A stretch of 64,000 nucleotides of DNA from an uncultured Campylobacter sp. (GCF_938002845.1 NZ_CALKZP010000051.1:1-64000), one strand, 5' to 3'; shown: positions 52,752 to 61,990, counted from the first letter of the stretch. The notes: a model not told the origin generated them from the sequence alone. Program-made: numbers and translations.

Positions 52752-54218
52752 ATGGCTACAATCCAACCAAGCTATAAGCTTTTCATCGACGGCGAGTTTG
52801 TGGGTGCCGAAGGCGGCGCGAGCCTAGACGTTTTTAATCCCGCTACCGGCGAGAAAATTTCAAAGATCGCAGATGCTAGCAAGGCGGACGTCGATAGAGC
52901 GGTCGCCGCGGCGCGCAAGGCGTTTGAGAGCTTTCGTCGCACCAGCGTTTATGAGCGCAGCGCGCTGCTAAATAAGATCGCCGACGTCCTAGAGCAAAAC
53001 GCCGAGTTCATCGCCACCGTAGAGACTATCGACAACGGCAAGCCGATCCGCGAGACGCGCGCGGTCGACGTAGCGTGGTCGATCGAGCATTTTCGCTATT
53101 TTGCGGGCGTGATCTTAGGCGAGGAGGGCAGCGCCAATATGCTAAAAGAGCGCTATCTATCCGTCGTCTTGCGCGAGCCGATCGGCGTAGTAGGACAGAT
53201 TGTGCCGTGGAATTTCCCGTTTTTGATGGGTGCGTGGAAGCTCGCTCCGTTACTTGCCGCGGGCGATACGTGCGTATTTAAGCCAAGCTCCGAAACTAGC
53301 CTTAGCATTTTGGAGTTTATCCGCCTAATCGCGCCGCTGCTTCCAAAGGGCGTCATCAACGTCGTAACTGGCAAGGGAAGCAAGGCGGGCGAGTTCGTCC
53401 GCACTCACAAAGGGCTCGATAAGCTCGCATTCACGGGCTCTACCGAGGTCGGCAGAGGCATCGCGCTGGCCGCAGCGCAAAAGATCATCCCCGCTACGCT
53501 TGAGCTCGGCGGCAAGAGCGCGAATATCATCTTTGACGATTGCGACTTCGACGTTGCGATCGACGGCGTACAGCTGGGGATCCTTTTCAACCAAGGTCAA
53601 GTCTGCTGCGCGGGAAGTAGGATCTTCGTGCAGGAGGGCATCTACGATAAATTCGTGCCGGCGCTCGTGGAGAAATTTAAGCGCATCAAGGTGGGCGATC
53701 CGCTCGATCCGAACACCCAGATGGGATGCCAGATCAACAAAAAGCAAGCCGATAAAATTCTAGAGTACGTAAAAATCGGCGTAGAAGAGGGCGCTAAGAT
53801 CGCCGTGGGCGGCAAGCGACATAGTGCGGGAGAGGCTTTCGTCGAGCCTACGCTACTCGTGGACGTGCGCAACGACATGCGCGTGGCACAGGAGGAGATC
53901 TTCGGTCCTGTGGGCGTCGTGATTAAATTTAAAGATCAAGACGAGCTTGTCCGCATGGCGAACGACAGCCTCTACGGACTAGGCGGCGCCGTATTTACGC
54001 GCGACATCGCAAAAGCGCTCACGGTCGCACGTCTGCTTGAGACGGGTCGCGTGTGGGTCAATACCTACAACCAGATCCACGCGGGCGCGCCGTTTGGCGG
54101 CTACAAAGAATCGGGCATCGGTCGCGAGACGCACAAGATGATCCTGGAGCACTACACCCAGACCAAAAACATCTACATCGACACGATCTCTAAACCGAGC
54201 GGCTTTTACGAGCAGTAA
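52752..54218 (+). CDS. NAD(P)-dependent aldehyde dehydrogenase
   Basis: 488 residues, complete ALDH fold. VNP-type start (DVFNPATGEKI), IVPWNFPFLMGAWKLAPLLAAGDTCVFKPSSE, FTGSTEVGRGIA, TLELGGKSANIIFDDC with the general-base Glu, FNQGQVCCAGSRIFV with the nucleophile Cys, EEIFGPVGVVIKF and GAPFGGYKESGIGRETH. Close to acetaldehyde/betaine-type enzymes; the true substrate is unknown. Stands alone with its own promoter and terminator. Confidence 0.92.
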   Translation: MATIQPSYKLFIDGEFVGAEGGASLDVFNPATGEKISKIADASKADVDRAVAAARKAFESFRRTSVYERSALLNKIADVLEQNAEFIATVETIDNGKPIRETRAVDVAWSIEHFRYFAGVILGEEGSANMLKERYLSVVLREPIGVVGQIVPWNFPFLMGAWKLAPLLAAGDTCVFKPSSETSLSILEFIRLIAPLLPKGVINVVTGKGSKAGEFVRTHKGLDKLAFTGSTEVGRGIALAAAQKIIPATLELGGKSANIIFDDCDFDVAIDGVQLGILFNQGQVCCAGSRIFVQEGIYDKFVPALVEKFKRIKVGDPLDPNTQMGCQINKKQADKILEYVKIGVEEGAKIAVGGKRHSAGEAFVEPTLLVDVRNDMRVAQEEIFGPVGVVIKFKDQDELVRMANDSLYGLGGAVFTRDIAKALTVARLLETGRVWVNTYNQIHAGAPFGGYKESGIGRETHKMILEHYTQTKNIYIDTISKPSGFYEQ

Positions 54219-54232
54219 GGGCTTAGGGGTAT

Positions 54233-54264
54233 CTCGGGCGGTTTACGCCGCCCGAAATTTTATT
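54233..54264 (+). terminator. Terminator of the aldehyde dehydrogenase gene
   Basis: TCGGGCGG-TTTACG-CCGCCCGA stem (54234-54255) followed by AATTTTATT. The tail again contains an AAATTTTA word. Confidence 0.75.
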
Positions 54265-54307
54265 CTGATTGACTTGATTGAGTATTTAATTTTAAGACTG
54301 CTTCTGT

Positions 54308-54778
54308 TTAGATAAAATCCCTGTATTCAATATTTTTATCACTCATTAAAATTTTTAATTTTTCAAAATCTTCTTTTGTTATATAATCCATCGGTATAAC
54401 TATCGAGCAAATATTTAGTACCAAATTTTTAAAGCTAAATTTGAGTTTAATAAAAAATTTATTGTGCCCTAAAAAATATGTAAATATCCAAAAATACTTG
54501 ATTTGATCAAACGGAATATCTCTTTCCCAGAAAAAATATTTCACGACTATGCGATCATCGTAGCACGCAATAAATTTAAAGCAATTCGGGATAATCTCTG
54601 CGTAAAAAAGCCCGATTAGCATCACCCAGCCTACGATAGGCGCATAAGGTTTATCAAGCATAATAAAAACAATGGCGATATAAAATTGCAAAATTTTAAC
54701 TATCGAATAAAAAGGCCCGTAAAAACGCCTCGCCCTTTTTATGATTAGCAGCGGCTCGCCCGGTTTGGTATCGTTCAT
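54308..54778 (-). CDS. Small membrane protein, PH-domain-like, unknown function
   Basis: About 156 residues from ATG 54778 (AAGGAGA six bases upstream, preferred over an ATG at 54802). Two close membrane helices (about 25-70: YSIVKILQFYIAIVFIMLD, GWVMLIGLFYAEIIP), then a cytoplasmic part with YDDRIVVKYFFWERDIPFDQIKYFWIF, which resembles bacterial PH-type membrane proteins. More A/T-rich than its neighbours, suggesting acquisition. Faces the aldehyde dehydrogenase gene tail to tail. Confidence 0.7.
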   Translation of the reverse strand: MNDTKPGEPLLIIKRARRFYGPFYSIVKILQFYIAIVFIMLDKPYAPIVGWVMLIGLFYAEIIPNCFKFIACYDDRIVVKYFFWERDIPFDQIKYFWIFTYFLGHNKFFIKLKFSFKNLVLNICSIVIPMDYITKEDFEKLKILMSDKNIEYRDFI

Positions 54779-54969
54779 TTTATCTCCTTGCTTGAATGTC
54801 ACATTACGGCTTTAAATTTAGCGCTAAATTCTATCTTTGCTACGCTTACGCAGCGTTTAAATTTAATCTTGCCAGCGGTTACGGCTAAATTTTAAATTTT
54901 CAAACTTGCCGTTTAAAAGAGCCGTCATCTGGGGGAGTGCGCGCAGGCGGGCGCATGCAAAAATAGCCT

Positions 54970-55096
54970 CAGGCGCTGTTTTATCGCAGGCTTCCGTCCG
55001 CATCAAGTTATATCGAGCCGCGTTAAAGCCTCAAAATCCATGCGATTGCTAATTTTGCTATCGAGCCGCACCGAACCGCAGCCAAACTCGCGCGGC
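54970..55096. repeat. Intergenic repeat, copy A
   Basis: About 127 bases beginning CAGGCGCTGTTTTATCGCAG and ending AACTCGCGCGGC. It matches 56993-57108 over nearly its full length, with identical stretches such as TATCGAGCCGCACCGAACCG followed by CAGCCAAACTCGCGCGGC. Short complementary GCCGCG and CGCGGC segments occur inside and at the end. No open frame on either strand. Lies upstream of a promoter in both places. Confidence 0.8.
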
Positions 55097-55206
55097 TTAT
55101 GAACGTCGCTCGGTTGTCGCTCGGTAAAATTTTAAAATTTCATCCGGGCCGGCTCGCCGCTCTGTGCAGACGCAAGCTCCGCCGCGGAATTTAAACTTTG
55201 TTTTGC

Positions 55207-55212
55207 TATAAT
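55207..55212 (+). promoter_or_regulatory. -10 box of the TPR-like lipoprotein gene
   Basis: TATAAT in TGCTATAATCGG, 26 bases before the chosen ATG at 55238. Confidence 0.6.
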
Positions 55213-55237
55213 CGGGCTAAAATTGCGGAGGCCATCT

Positions 55238-56602
55238 ATGAAAATTTTACCCTACGTCGCGCTCAGCTTGTTTCTTGCGGCCTGCACGCAGGTCCCGCCA
55301 CCCGCCGAAAACGCCCGTGCCGTAAACGGTGCCTCCGCTGGGGACGTCACAAATTCTACCGGTGCAGGCAATGCCGTCAAAAATCCCGCCGCGTCCGAGA
55401 TTTCCGCGCCAAAAAACACAGCCTCCGCGAATGTCTCCGCTAAAAATTCCGCCGCGTCTTCTATGCGCGAAATTTGGAGATTGCTAGAAAATGCCGATCG
55501 GGCGCTGCTTGCCAAAGAGATCTCGCGCGCCGAAGAGCTTGCCGTGCGGGCGCAGGAGCTTAGCGAGCTAAAGCACATCGAAGTAGGGCGGATTTTTAGC
55601 AGATTTGTCCGTGCGCGGATCGCCCTACAGCGCGGCGATACCGACGCCGCAATCTCGCTGGCGACGGACGCGAGCTCCATGCGAAGCGGGGTAGCGGAGA
55701 TATATGCCGATGCCGTAAATTACGAGAGCGCTTATACATTCGGGCGCATCTACGAGGCTCGCGGCGATCGTAAGGGCGCCGTGCGCGAATATGGGCGGGC
55801 GCTGTTTGTTTGGACTATGTTTTTGCAGAGCGATCCGGCGCGTGCGGAGGAAATTTTTGCCCGACTGCAAACGCTCACGCCCGATCCCTATGAGGCTGAA
55901 GGCAGAGCTAGCGGCGCTTGCGAGTATCTGCGCGCCAAGGCTAGCTCCGCTTTGAATGAGCCCGCACCCGAGCCCAAACGTCGCGCACTGAGGGATTTGG
56001 CTGCATGGGAGGCGCACTGCTTGCATCTGCGCCCGTTTATAGATGATGGATCGGACGAGCGCGCGCGTAGGGCTTCGCTCGCGCGGGATTACGCGCAGCT
56101 ACATGCGGGGCTAGGCGAGTGTGCCGCAGCGCTAGAGCATCTGCTTGCCGCAGCGGAGCTCTCGGATGCGACGGATCCCGATACGGGCAGGCTTTATCTG
56201 CAGATCGCACGACAATTTTTGGCGATTTACAAAGAGGCGGGCGCGAGTAAAATTTCTGCGAGCTATGCACAGAAAAATCTAGCCACGGCGCAGGATTACG
56301 CGGACAGATCGGTAAAGCTCTACGAGGGCATGCGCGGCACCGCTTACGAGCACTCGAGCTACGACGGACGCGAGATTTTAGGCGAGATCGCGATGATACG
56401 CGGCGATCCGTCTGCGGCGCTGGGGCATTTTACGGCAATGAGAGACGATGCGGCGGCGCTTTTGGCATATCAGCAGCTACCGGCTTACAAAGAGGCCCTA
56501 GTCCACGCGCTAGAGCTACTAGCGCAGTGCTACGATGCGCTAAAAGACCGCAAGAGCAAGGCGGCGGTTTTGCGTGAGCTTGCGAAGCTAAAGAGAGGCT
56601 AG
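55238..56602 (+). CDS. TPR-like lipoprotein of unknown function
   Basis: About 454 residues from ATG 55238, which follows GGAGG. Lipobox LAAC (Cys16). A low-complexity Ala/Asn/Ser linker follows (about 20-75, with variants KNPAAS, KNTASA, KNSAAS). Then helical TPR-like repeats: LLENADRALLAKEISRAEELAVRAQEL, ARIALQRGDTDAAISLATDASS, YTFGRIYEARGDRKGAVREYGRALF, and a closing ELLAQCYDALKDRKSKAAVLREL. Probably an outer-membrane-attached scaffold. No partner is evident nearby. The linker DNA carries several AAAAATTC words, in keeping with inserts in other genes here. Confidence 0.75.
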   Translation: MKILPYVALSLFLAACTQVPPPAENARAVNGASAGDVTNSTGAGNAVKNPAASEISAPKNTASANVSAKNSAASSMREIWRLLENADRALLAKEISRAEELAVRAQELSELKHIEVGRIFSRFVRARIALQRGDTDAAISLATDASSMRSGVAEIYADAVNYESAYTFGRIYEARGDRKGAVREYGRALFVWTMFLQSDPARAEEIFARLQTLTPDPYEAEGRASGACEYLRAKASSALNEPAPEPKRRALRDLAAWEAHCLHLRPFIDDGSDERARRASLARDYAQLHAGLGECAAALEHLLAAAELSDATDPDTGRLYLQIARQFLAIYKEAGASKISASYAQKNLATAQDYADRSVKLYEGMRGTAYEHSSYDGREILGEIAMIRGDPSAALGHFTAMRDDAAALLAYQQLPAYKEALVHALELLAQCYDALKDRKSKAAVLRELAKLKRG

Positions 56603-56992
56603 CGAGTTACTAGGCGGCGGCGTTTCGTGAAATTTTGCCTCTGCGCTGCGATGAAATTTGGCTCGAGCGTTGCGCGGTTTGAGTGCCTAGGGCGCGGCAG
56701 AATTTCATGCCGTTTGAAGACGGTGCAGGCTTGCGGCGGATTTAGACGGCACGGCAGAGCTCGCGCTTTTGAAGCCCCATTTTGAAAGCAAAATTTATGC
56801 CCGCGCCGTAGATTTGAAGCGGTATCCGTGCCTGCGCGGCGATTTATCTTCGCATCGTCTTTACAATTGCGGTCATTAAAAGCCACAATTTCGCCGGCAT
56901 GTGAAGCTTTGTGGACGCTTTTGAGCGCACTATGATTGCGGTTCGGTGTTGCAGTGCGAGCTAGAGCTAGGCTTTGGGATCTGTTTGTGCGG

Positions 56993-57108
56993 CAGGCGCC
57001 GTTTTATCGCAGACCTAGTCCGTATCAAGCCGCGTTAAAGCCCCAAAACTCACGCGATTTATAATTTTGTTATCGAGCCGCACCGAACCGCAGCCAAACT
57101 CGCGCGGC
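56993..57108. repeat. Intergenic repeat, copy B
   Basis: About 116 bases, CAGGCGCCGTTTTATCGCAG to AACTCGCGCGGC, near-identical to copy A at 54970-55096 apart from small indels (copy A has TTATATCGA inserted after ATCAAG). Ends 18 bases before a TATAAT box. Confidence 0.8.
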
Positions 57109-57126
57109 GAAAATCTAAATTTACGC

Positions 57127-57132
57127 TATAAT
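57127..57132 (+). promoter_or_regulatory. -10 box upstream of thiL
   Basis: TATAAT in CGCTATAATCTTG; transcription would start near 57140, leaving a leader of about 115 bases before thiL. Confidence 0.5.
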
Positions 57133-57256
57133 CTTGCAAAGCGGAGCGTAGAACTCCTGCTGCGCGTGCGCGACGAAATTTAAACAAAAGCCCGCGAATT
57201 CGGGTTTCTTAGCTTTCGCGCGGCTGTGGCGTAACGCTAAATTTAACGGAGGGCGT

Positions 57257-58528
57257 ATGGATAAAGAGCGGTATATTTTTGAGAAATTTAGATCGAAGCT
57301 TAACGGCGATGATTGCGCCGTAATCGGCGAGCGAGCGTATTGCAAGGATCTTTTCGTCGAGGGCGTGCACTTCCGCCGTGGCTGGCTGAGCCTGCGCGAG
57401 ATCGGCGCAAAGGCGATGCTCGTAAATATCTCGGACATGATCGCGACCAATGCGCGTGCCAAATACGCCCTGCTGGGGCTTGCGCTACCGCGCGAGATCG
57501 GTACGCGCGAGATCGACGAGCTATGCGCGGGCGTGAGCGAAACGGCGCGGGAGTGGGGTATACGGATCATCGGCGGCGACACGATCGGCTCGGATCGCAT
57601 CGCGCTTAGCGTGAGCCTGATCGGCAAGTGCAAGCGCCCCGTGTTTCGTAGCGGCGCGCGCGTGGGCGATCTCATCGCGCATACGGGCGAGCTAGGTAGC
57701 GTCGGGCGCGATCTGGCGGTGCTTTTAAGAGATGAAATTTCGCTTGCTAGCTCGCAGACGCAAAACCGAAACGATAAAATTTCGTCGGTACAAAGCTCAA
57801 TCACCGCGCCACAGGGTCTAAACGCCGATACTTCGATGGCACAAAATCCTGGCGATGAGGTGCGAAGCCCGGACGATAAAATTTCACCTGCGTATGTCAA
57901 GCCGCAGAGCCTAGACGCCGAAAATTCGGCAATGCAAATTTTGGACCTTGAGCCGCAAAGTCTGGACGATAAAATTTTGCCTGCGTACGTCGAGCCGCCG
58001 AGCCTGGACGCCAAAATTTCGGCGCAAAATTTCGTGTCGCAGAGCGGAGACGATCGCAAGAGCCCTACGTCGGAAAGCCTCGCATGCGAAAATTCTACGT
58101 CGCAGAGCTCTGCAGGCGAAAATCCTGTGCCGGGTAGTGGCTCATATCGCTTGCGCGAGGATCTGCGCGCAAAAATTTCAAAGAATTCGCGCTTCGTTAG
58201 GCCTGGTTTGCGCGATAAGTTTTTTTACAAGGCGGCGAAGCTCATCAGCGCGGCGATGGACATTAGCGACGGGCTCGCGCAGGACTTGCCCCGCCTGCTG
58301 GAGGCTAGCGGCGTGGGTGCGCGCTGGATCGCCCGTCCTAGCGAGGCTGCGTTGCAAAGCGGCGAGGAGTACGAGATTTTGTTCAGCTTCGCGCCGAAAT
58401 TTTTGCCCAAAATCTACGCGATTGCCGCTAAAACGGGCGTCTCGATCAATATCATCGCCGAAGTTTGCCCGCGCACGCCACAAAGCTCTATGGAATTTCG
58501 CGGCAGCTCGCACCACTTCGTGCCTTGA
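57257..58528 (+). CDS. thiL: Thiamine-monophosphate kinase with a repeat-rich insert
   Basis: 423 residues where roughly 270-330 is usual. The ThiL core is present: GDDCAVIGE, LFVEGVHFRRGWLSLREIGAKAMLVNISDMIA, GLALPREI, GIRIIGGDTIGSDRIALSVSLIG and HTGELGSVGRDLAVLL. The core resumes at FYKAAKLISAAMDISDGLAQDLPRLL and SGEEYEILFSF. Between them, about residues 160-298, is a low-complexity insert with an internal 22-residue repeat (DDKISPAYVKPQSLDA, then DDKILPAYVEPPSLDA). ThiL phosphorylates thiamine monophosphate to the diphosphate. GGAGGG sets the start. The insert falls between the two halves of the fold, so activity may be retained. Confidence 0.85.
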   Translation: MDKERYIFEKFRSKLNGDDCAVIGERAYCKDLFVEGVHFRRGWLSLREIGAKAMLVNISDMIATNARAKYALLGLALPREIGTREIDELCAGVSETAREWGIRIIGGDTIGSDRIALSVSLIGKCKRPVFRSGARVGDLIAHTGELGSVGRDLAVLLRDEISLASSQTQNRNDKISSVQSSITAPQGLNADTSMAQNPGDEVRSPDDKISPAYVKPQSLDAENSAMQILDLEPQSLDDKILPAYVEPPSLDAKISAQNFVSQSGDDRKSPTSESLACENSTSQSSAGENPVPGSGSYRLREDLRAKISKNSRFVRPGLRDKFFYKAAKLISAAMDISDGLAQDLPRLLEASGVGARWIARPSEAALQSGEEYEILFSFAPKFLPKIYAIAAKTGVSINIIAEVCPRTPQSSMEFRGSSHHFVP

Positions 58529-58729
58529 AATTTGCTGAGCTCGCTTTAAATTTTAAGGCGCAGAGTTTGAATTTTAGTCCGAAACGACGCGGCTGGCGAA
58601 TAAATTTTACTTAGCGAGCGCGGCTGCGGTGATTTGAAATCGGACGCTTTTGGCTCATGACCGCGCCCCGCCGAACTAGGTAAATTTCATAGCCAAAGCG
58701 GGCAGTGCCCCAAGCCTTGCGGTTGAATT

Positions 58730-59839
58730 TTATAAATCCGCGCAGACCGCGTACATCGCGGCTCCGTCGTTTGCCACGGCGTAGAGGCGACCACCGCTAG
58801 CGAGCATGATCTGATCCGAGCCAAATTGAAACTCGCCGAATTCCACCTCTTCTAAGATCAAGCCGTCGTCCGCGCTAATCAAAACGGGCTTGCCGCGGCG
58901 ATCTGCGAGTAAAATTTTATCCTCGCACCACGCGAAATGTTCGGTACCGCCGGTATCAAGCTTAAAGATCACCTCGCCGCTTGCCGCGTCTACGGCGTAT
59001 AGGTGCCCGCCCTTGCCCGCGGTGCCGAAATACAGTGTCTCGCGACCATGCCGCTTGTCTTGCTCGCTAAAATGCGATGTCGCTCCGCCGCGCAGGCAAA
59101 CAGGCGTATATAGATACGCGCCTAGCTTCAGTCGCCAAAGAATTTTGCCTTTTGCAGCCGCTTTTTTGCGGGTTTGTTTGCTACCGTTTGAAATTTTATC
59201 TTTTGCCTCGCTAGTTTCATCGCGCGGATCGCTTTTGCTTTCTTTGCAAACAGCCGCCGCGCCGCTATTTTCGGAGAAATTTTTTAAATTTTCGTCCGCC
59301 AAGCCGCTAGAATTTGGCGTGCCGCTTAAATCAGTTATCGCGCCGTTTAAATTTGGCCCGCCTTGCGAGGCTCTACACTCCATCATAAAGGGCGAACTCA
59401 TCCGCACGCAAAAGCCATCAAATTCGTAGGTTTGCGCATCGTTGTAAATTTGTTTTATGGGCGGCGATGGAGCGGTGTCTAGCTCGCTCATTTCGCCATC
59501 TTGTATTTTGATGAGCTTTGCGGGCGAATCGACGAAGCCCTCGTAGTATCTCGTATTTAGCACGAAGTGACCGTCCTGCGGGTAACAAAGCGCGGAGGCG
59601 GCAGAGAAAATTTCGCGCTGCTCGTAAGCGAGCACCGATCTTTTGTGCTCGCTAAAATCGCGCGAAAATGTATCTAGTAGCACGTAGCTGGGCGTTAGCT
59701 TCGCGGCGATATTTTGTTCGCTAGGGGCTGCAAAGGCAAAGTGGACGAAGGCAATCCGCTCGCCCATCTCGTAAATGTCCGTCACGCCGTGTCCGCGAAA
59801 CTCCACGCCCTGCATCGCAAGAGGATATGATTTTAGCAT
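58730..59839 (-). CDS. PQQ-type beta-propeller-like cytoplasmic protein
   Basis: 369 residues, no signal peptide. AAGGAG seven bases before the ATG. The second half has PQQ-like blades: ILWRLKLGAYLYTPV, LYFGTAGKGGHLYAVDAASGEVIFKLDTGG and LISADDGLILEEVEFGEF. The first half (YEMGERIAFVHFAFA, YVLLDTFSRDFSEHKRSVLAYEQ) may supply further blades. Residues about 155-225 are a low-complexity insert (Ser/Asn/Lys) with RAATTY words. No catalytic motif is seen. Convergent with thiL. The function is unknown. Confidence 0.65.
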   Translation of the reverse strand: MLKSYPLAMQGVEFRGHGVTDIYEMGERIAFVHFAFAAPSEQNIAAKLTPSYVLLDTFSRDFSEHKRSVLAYEQREIFSAASALCYPQDGHFVLNTRYYEGFVDSPAKLIKIQDGEMSELDTAPSPPIKQIYNDAQTYEFDGFCVRMSSPFMMECRASQGGPNLNGAITDLSGTPNSSGLADENLKNFSENSGAAAVCKESKSDPRDETSEAKDKISNGSKQTRKKAAAKGKILWRLKLGAYLYTPVCLRGGATSHFSEQDKRHGRETLYFGTAGKGGHLYAVDAASGEVIFKLDTGGTEHFAWCEDKILLADRRGKPVLISADDGLILEEVEFGEFQFGSDQIMLASGGRLYAVANDGAAMYAVCADL

Positions 59840-60053
59840 TTGCGGCTCCTTGAAATTTGAAGCGATTATAGCTCAAATTTAGGCGCGAATTTTAAAATTT
59901 TGTATGCACGCTAAAATTTTACGGCGCGTGGCATGGAATTTCAAATTTTGCGGAGCCGCGGAATTTGGAATTTGAAATTTGAAATTTTGTCCCTTCACAT
60001 AGCCTACACGCAAGCTCGCTATCATACCGCTACAAAATTTACAAAGGAGCCGT

Positions 60054-60491
60054 ATGAGGGAGATCGTAAAAAAATTTGTCGCAGGCGACGCGGATATTAT
60101 ATTCGCCAGACTTTCCGTTATCATCGTGCTTGCCGTGATGGGCAACTACAAGTGGTTTGAGTTTGAGGTGGATGCTTTAAAGCCGCTTTTTTCGCAGACG
60201 TGGCTTTCGTTTTTGCCCTCAGCGCTCGGGGACACCGGCGCGAGCTATTTTTTGGGCGTGGTGGAGACCGTGGGCTATCTCTCGCTCATCGCGGGCTTTT
60301 TCAAGCCGAAGGCGGGCATCGTGGGCGATCTCATCGTGATCGCCATGGCGCTGAGCACGCTCAGCCTACTGCCGCAGTTGGGCAAGATCGACGGCTTCAT
60401 CTTTAAAGACCTTTTCTTGCTAGGCCTTGGCTTGGTGCTGCTAAAATACGACCTGGCGCGCCTTTGCCGCGGAGAAAAAAGCTGCGATTGA
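60054..60491 (+). CDS. DUF417/YkgB-like membrane protein
   Basis: 145 residues, four membrane segments (IIFARLSVIIVLAVMGNYKWF, ASYFLGVVETVGYLSLIAGFF, IVGDLIVIAMALSTLSLLPQ, DLFLLGLGLVLLKYDL). The N-terminal R-x-S-x-x-x-x-x-x-x-G-x-x-K-x-x-x-x-E pattern and E-x-x-G are typical of the DoxX/DUF417 group. AAAGGAG precedes the ATG. Linked to oxidative or chlorine stress in some bacteria; no such context here. Confidence 0.75.
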   Translation: MREIVKKFVAGDADIIFARLSVIIVLAVMGNYKWFEFEVDALKPLFSQTWLSFLPSALGDTGASYFLGVVETVGYLSLIAGFFKPKAGIVGDLIVIAMALSTLSLLPQLGKIDGFIFKDLFLLGLGLVLLKYDLARLCRGEKSCD

Positions 60492-60946
60492 GCCGTCAAA
60501 ACATACTGGCGTCGGTTCCGACGCAACACTAAATGATCGCGCACGGCGAGTTTGAGGTGTTTTGATTTGAAGCTTTTTTCAAACTCTTAGATCGAGAGCC
60601 CGCCTTGCTAGCATTTATGCGTTTTGCGCTTTGCGCTTGAGCTCGCTCGCTCGCATAGCACCCTTTAAAATACGGCCGCGCTAAAATTTTATGACGCGCG
60701 GTTGAAATTTATCGAGCTGAGGTAATTAAATTTTACTAACGCTCAAACTCAAAATTATAAAATTTAAATCGACCTATCAGATTATGCCATAAATTAAACC
60801 ACGTTAAATTTGACGGCGAAAGCTTAATCCTAAGCTCAAAGCATTAGATTCAGATCCAGCCGAATTCGCATTTGATTAAGCGAAACGAAAAGTGCAAAGT
60901 TATATCATTTCTTAGAAATTCTCCAATTTTTTCGAAAGGATGAGAT
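60492..60946. other. Gene-free spacer
   Basis: 455 bases with AAATTTTA/AAATTT words; nothing else recognised. The last 40 bases carry GAAAGGATGAGAT, the ribosome site of the next gene. Confidence 0.6.
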
Positions 60947-61987
60947 ATGAAGCACTTTTCACTCTCAAAGGCCGTTTTTATGGCGGCGAGTTTGGCTCTA
61001 CTCGGGCTAACGGCTGCGAATGCGCAGGAGAAATTTTCCCCCGTTATCGTCATTCACGGCGGCACCAGCGGGCTTGATCTAACCAAGGAGGAATTTAAAA
61101 TCCGCGAGGAGCCGATGAAAAAGGCGCTTTTGGCGGGTCAAGCCGTGCTTGAACGGGGCGGCACCGCGATGGATGCCGTAACGGCAGCCATTATGGTGCT
61201 TGAGGACGATCCGAATTTCAACGCGGGCAAGGGTGCGGTATTTACAGCCGACGGATTTAACGAGCTCGACGCCTCGATCATGGACGGCTCGACCAAAAAA
61301 GCGGGCGCAGTCGCGATGGCGCGGCATATCAAAAACCCTATCCTAGGCGCCAGGCTCGTGATGGATAAGACGTGGCATACGCTAGTCGCCGGCGAGGGAG
61401 CCGACAAGCTCGCCAAAGAAAACGGCCTAGAGATGGTCGATCAGAAGTATTTTTTCACGCAGTTTAGATACGACGCACTGCAAAAAGCCAAAGAGAAGCA
61501 AAAGCTGCTACTTGATAGCGAAAAGGCGAAAAAGACGTCGCTAAATTTACACGAGCGTCCGTATCTAGGCACCGTGGGCGCGATCGCGCTGGATAAAAAC
61601 GGCAACCTAGCCGCGGCTACCAGCACGGGCGGCATGACCAACAAAATGACCGGCCGCATCGGCGATAGCCCGATAATCGGCTCTGGAACCTACGCCGATA
61701 ACGACTCTGTGGCGGTTTCTTGCACCGGCACGGGCGACATCTACATGCGCGTAAACGCCGCGCACGAGGTCTCTGCTCTGTATAAATACAAAACCTCCGA
61801 CGTGCAAAAGGCCGCCGAAGAAGCGGTACAAGAGGTCAAAGCGCTCGGCGGCAGCGGCGGCATCATCTCGATCGACAAGCACGGACACACGGGCTTTGCG
61901 TGGACGAAAGACAAGCTCGGTATGTATCACGGTGAAGCAAGACTCGGAGCTAAGCCGATCGTTTACTGGCCGTTAGGAGAGAAATAA
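60947..61987 (+). CDS. Periplasmic isoaspartyl peptidase/L-asparaginase (Ntn hydrolase)
   Basis: 346 residues. Signal peptide about 1-26 (LLGLTAANAQ). Plant-type asparaginase fold: VIVIHGGTSG, LERGGTAMDAVTAAIMVLEDDPNFNAGKGAVF and ELDASIMDG. The autocleavage site precedes Thr209 in YLGTVGAIALD, then AAATSTGGMTNKMTGRIGDSPIIGSGTYAD and CTGTGDIYMR. The precursor should split into two chains with Thr209 as nucleophile. It supplies aspartate from asparagine or damaged peptides, useful for an amino-acid-using Campylobacter. Followed by a strong RAATTY hairpin. Confidence 0.93.
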   Translation: MKHFSLSKAVFMAASLALLGLTAANAQEKFSPVIVIHGGTSGLDLTKEEFKIREEPMKKALLAGQAVLERGGTAMDAVTAAIMVLEDDPNFNAGKGAVFTADGFNELDASIMDGSTKKAGAVAMARHIKNPILGARLVMDKTWHTLVAGEGADKLAKENGLEMVDQKYFFTQFRYDALQKAKEKQKLLLDSEKAKKTSLNLHERPYLGTVGAIALDKNGNLAAATSTGGMTNKMTGRIGDSPIIGSGTYADNDSVAVSCTGTGDIYMRVNAAHEVSALYKYKTSDVQKAAEEAVQEVKALGGSGGIISIDKHGHTGFAWTKDKLGMYHGEARLGAKPIVYWPLGEK

Positions 61988-61990
61988 GCG

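Larger units (their letters stand above)
54803..55237. other. Spacer holding repeat copy A and a promoter
   Basis: About 435 bases. RAATTY words at both ends; the middle is G/C-rich and contains the repeated element at 54970-55096. A TATAAT box at 55207 precedes the lipoprotein gene. No gene seen. Confidence 0.6.
56603..57256. other. Spacer holding repeat copy B and the thiL promoter
   Basis: About 650 bases without a supported gene; RAATTY words in the first 250 bases, then repeat copy B (56993-57108) and a TATAAT box at 57127. Confidence 0.6.

Noticed and set aside
57121..58059. Long open frame on the minus strand opposite thiL (312 codons)
   Set aside because: It mirrors the repeat-rich ThiL insert, has no ribosome site, and its product is merely the antisense reading of the repeats.
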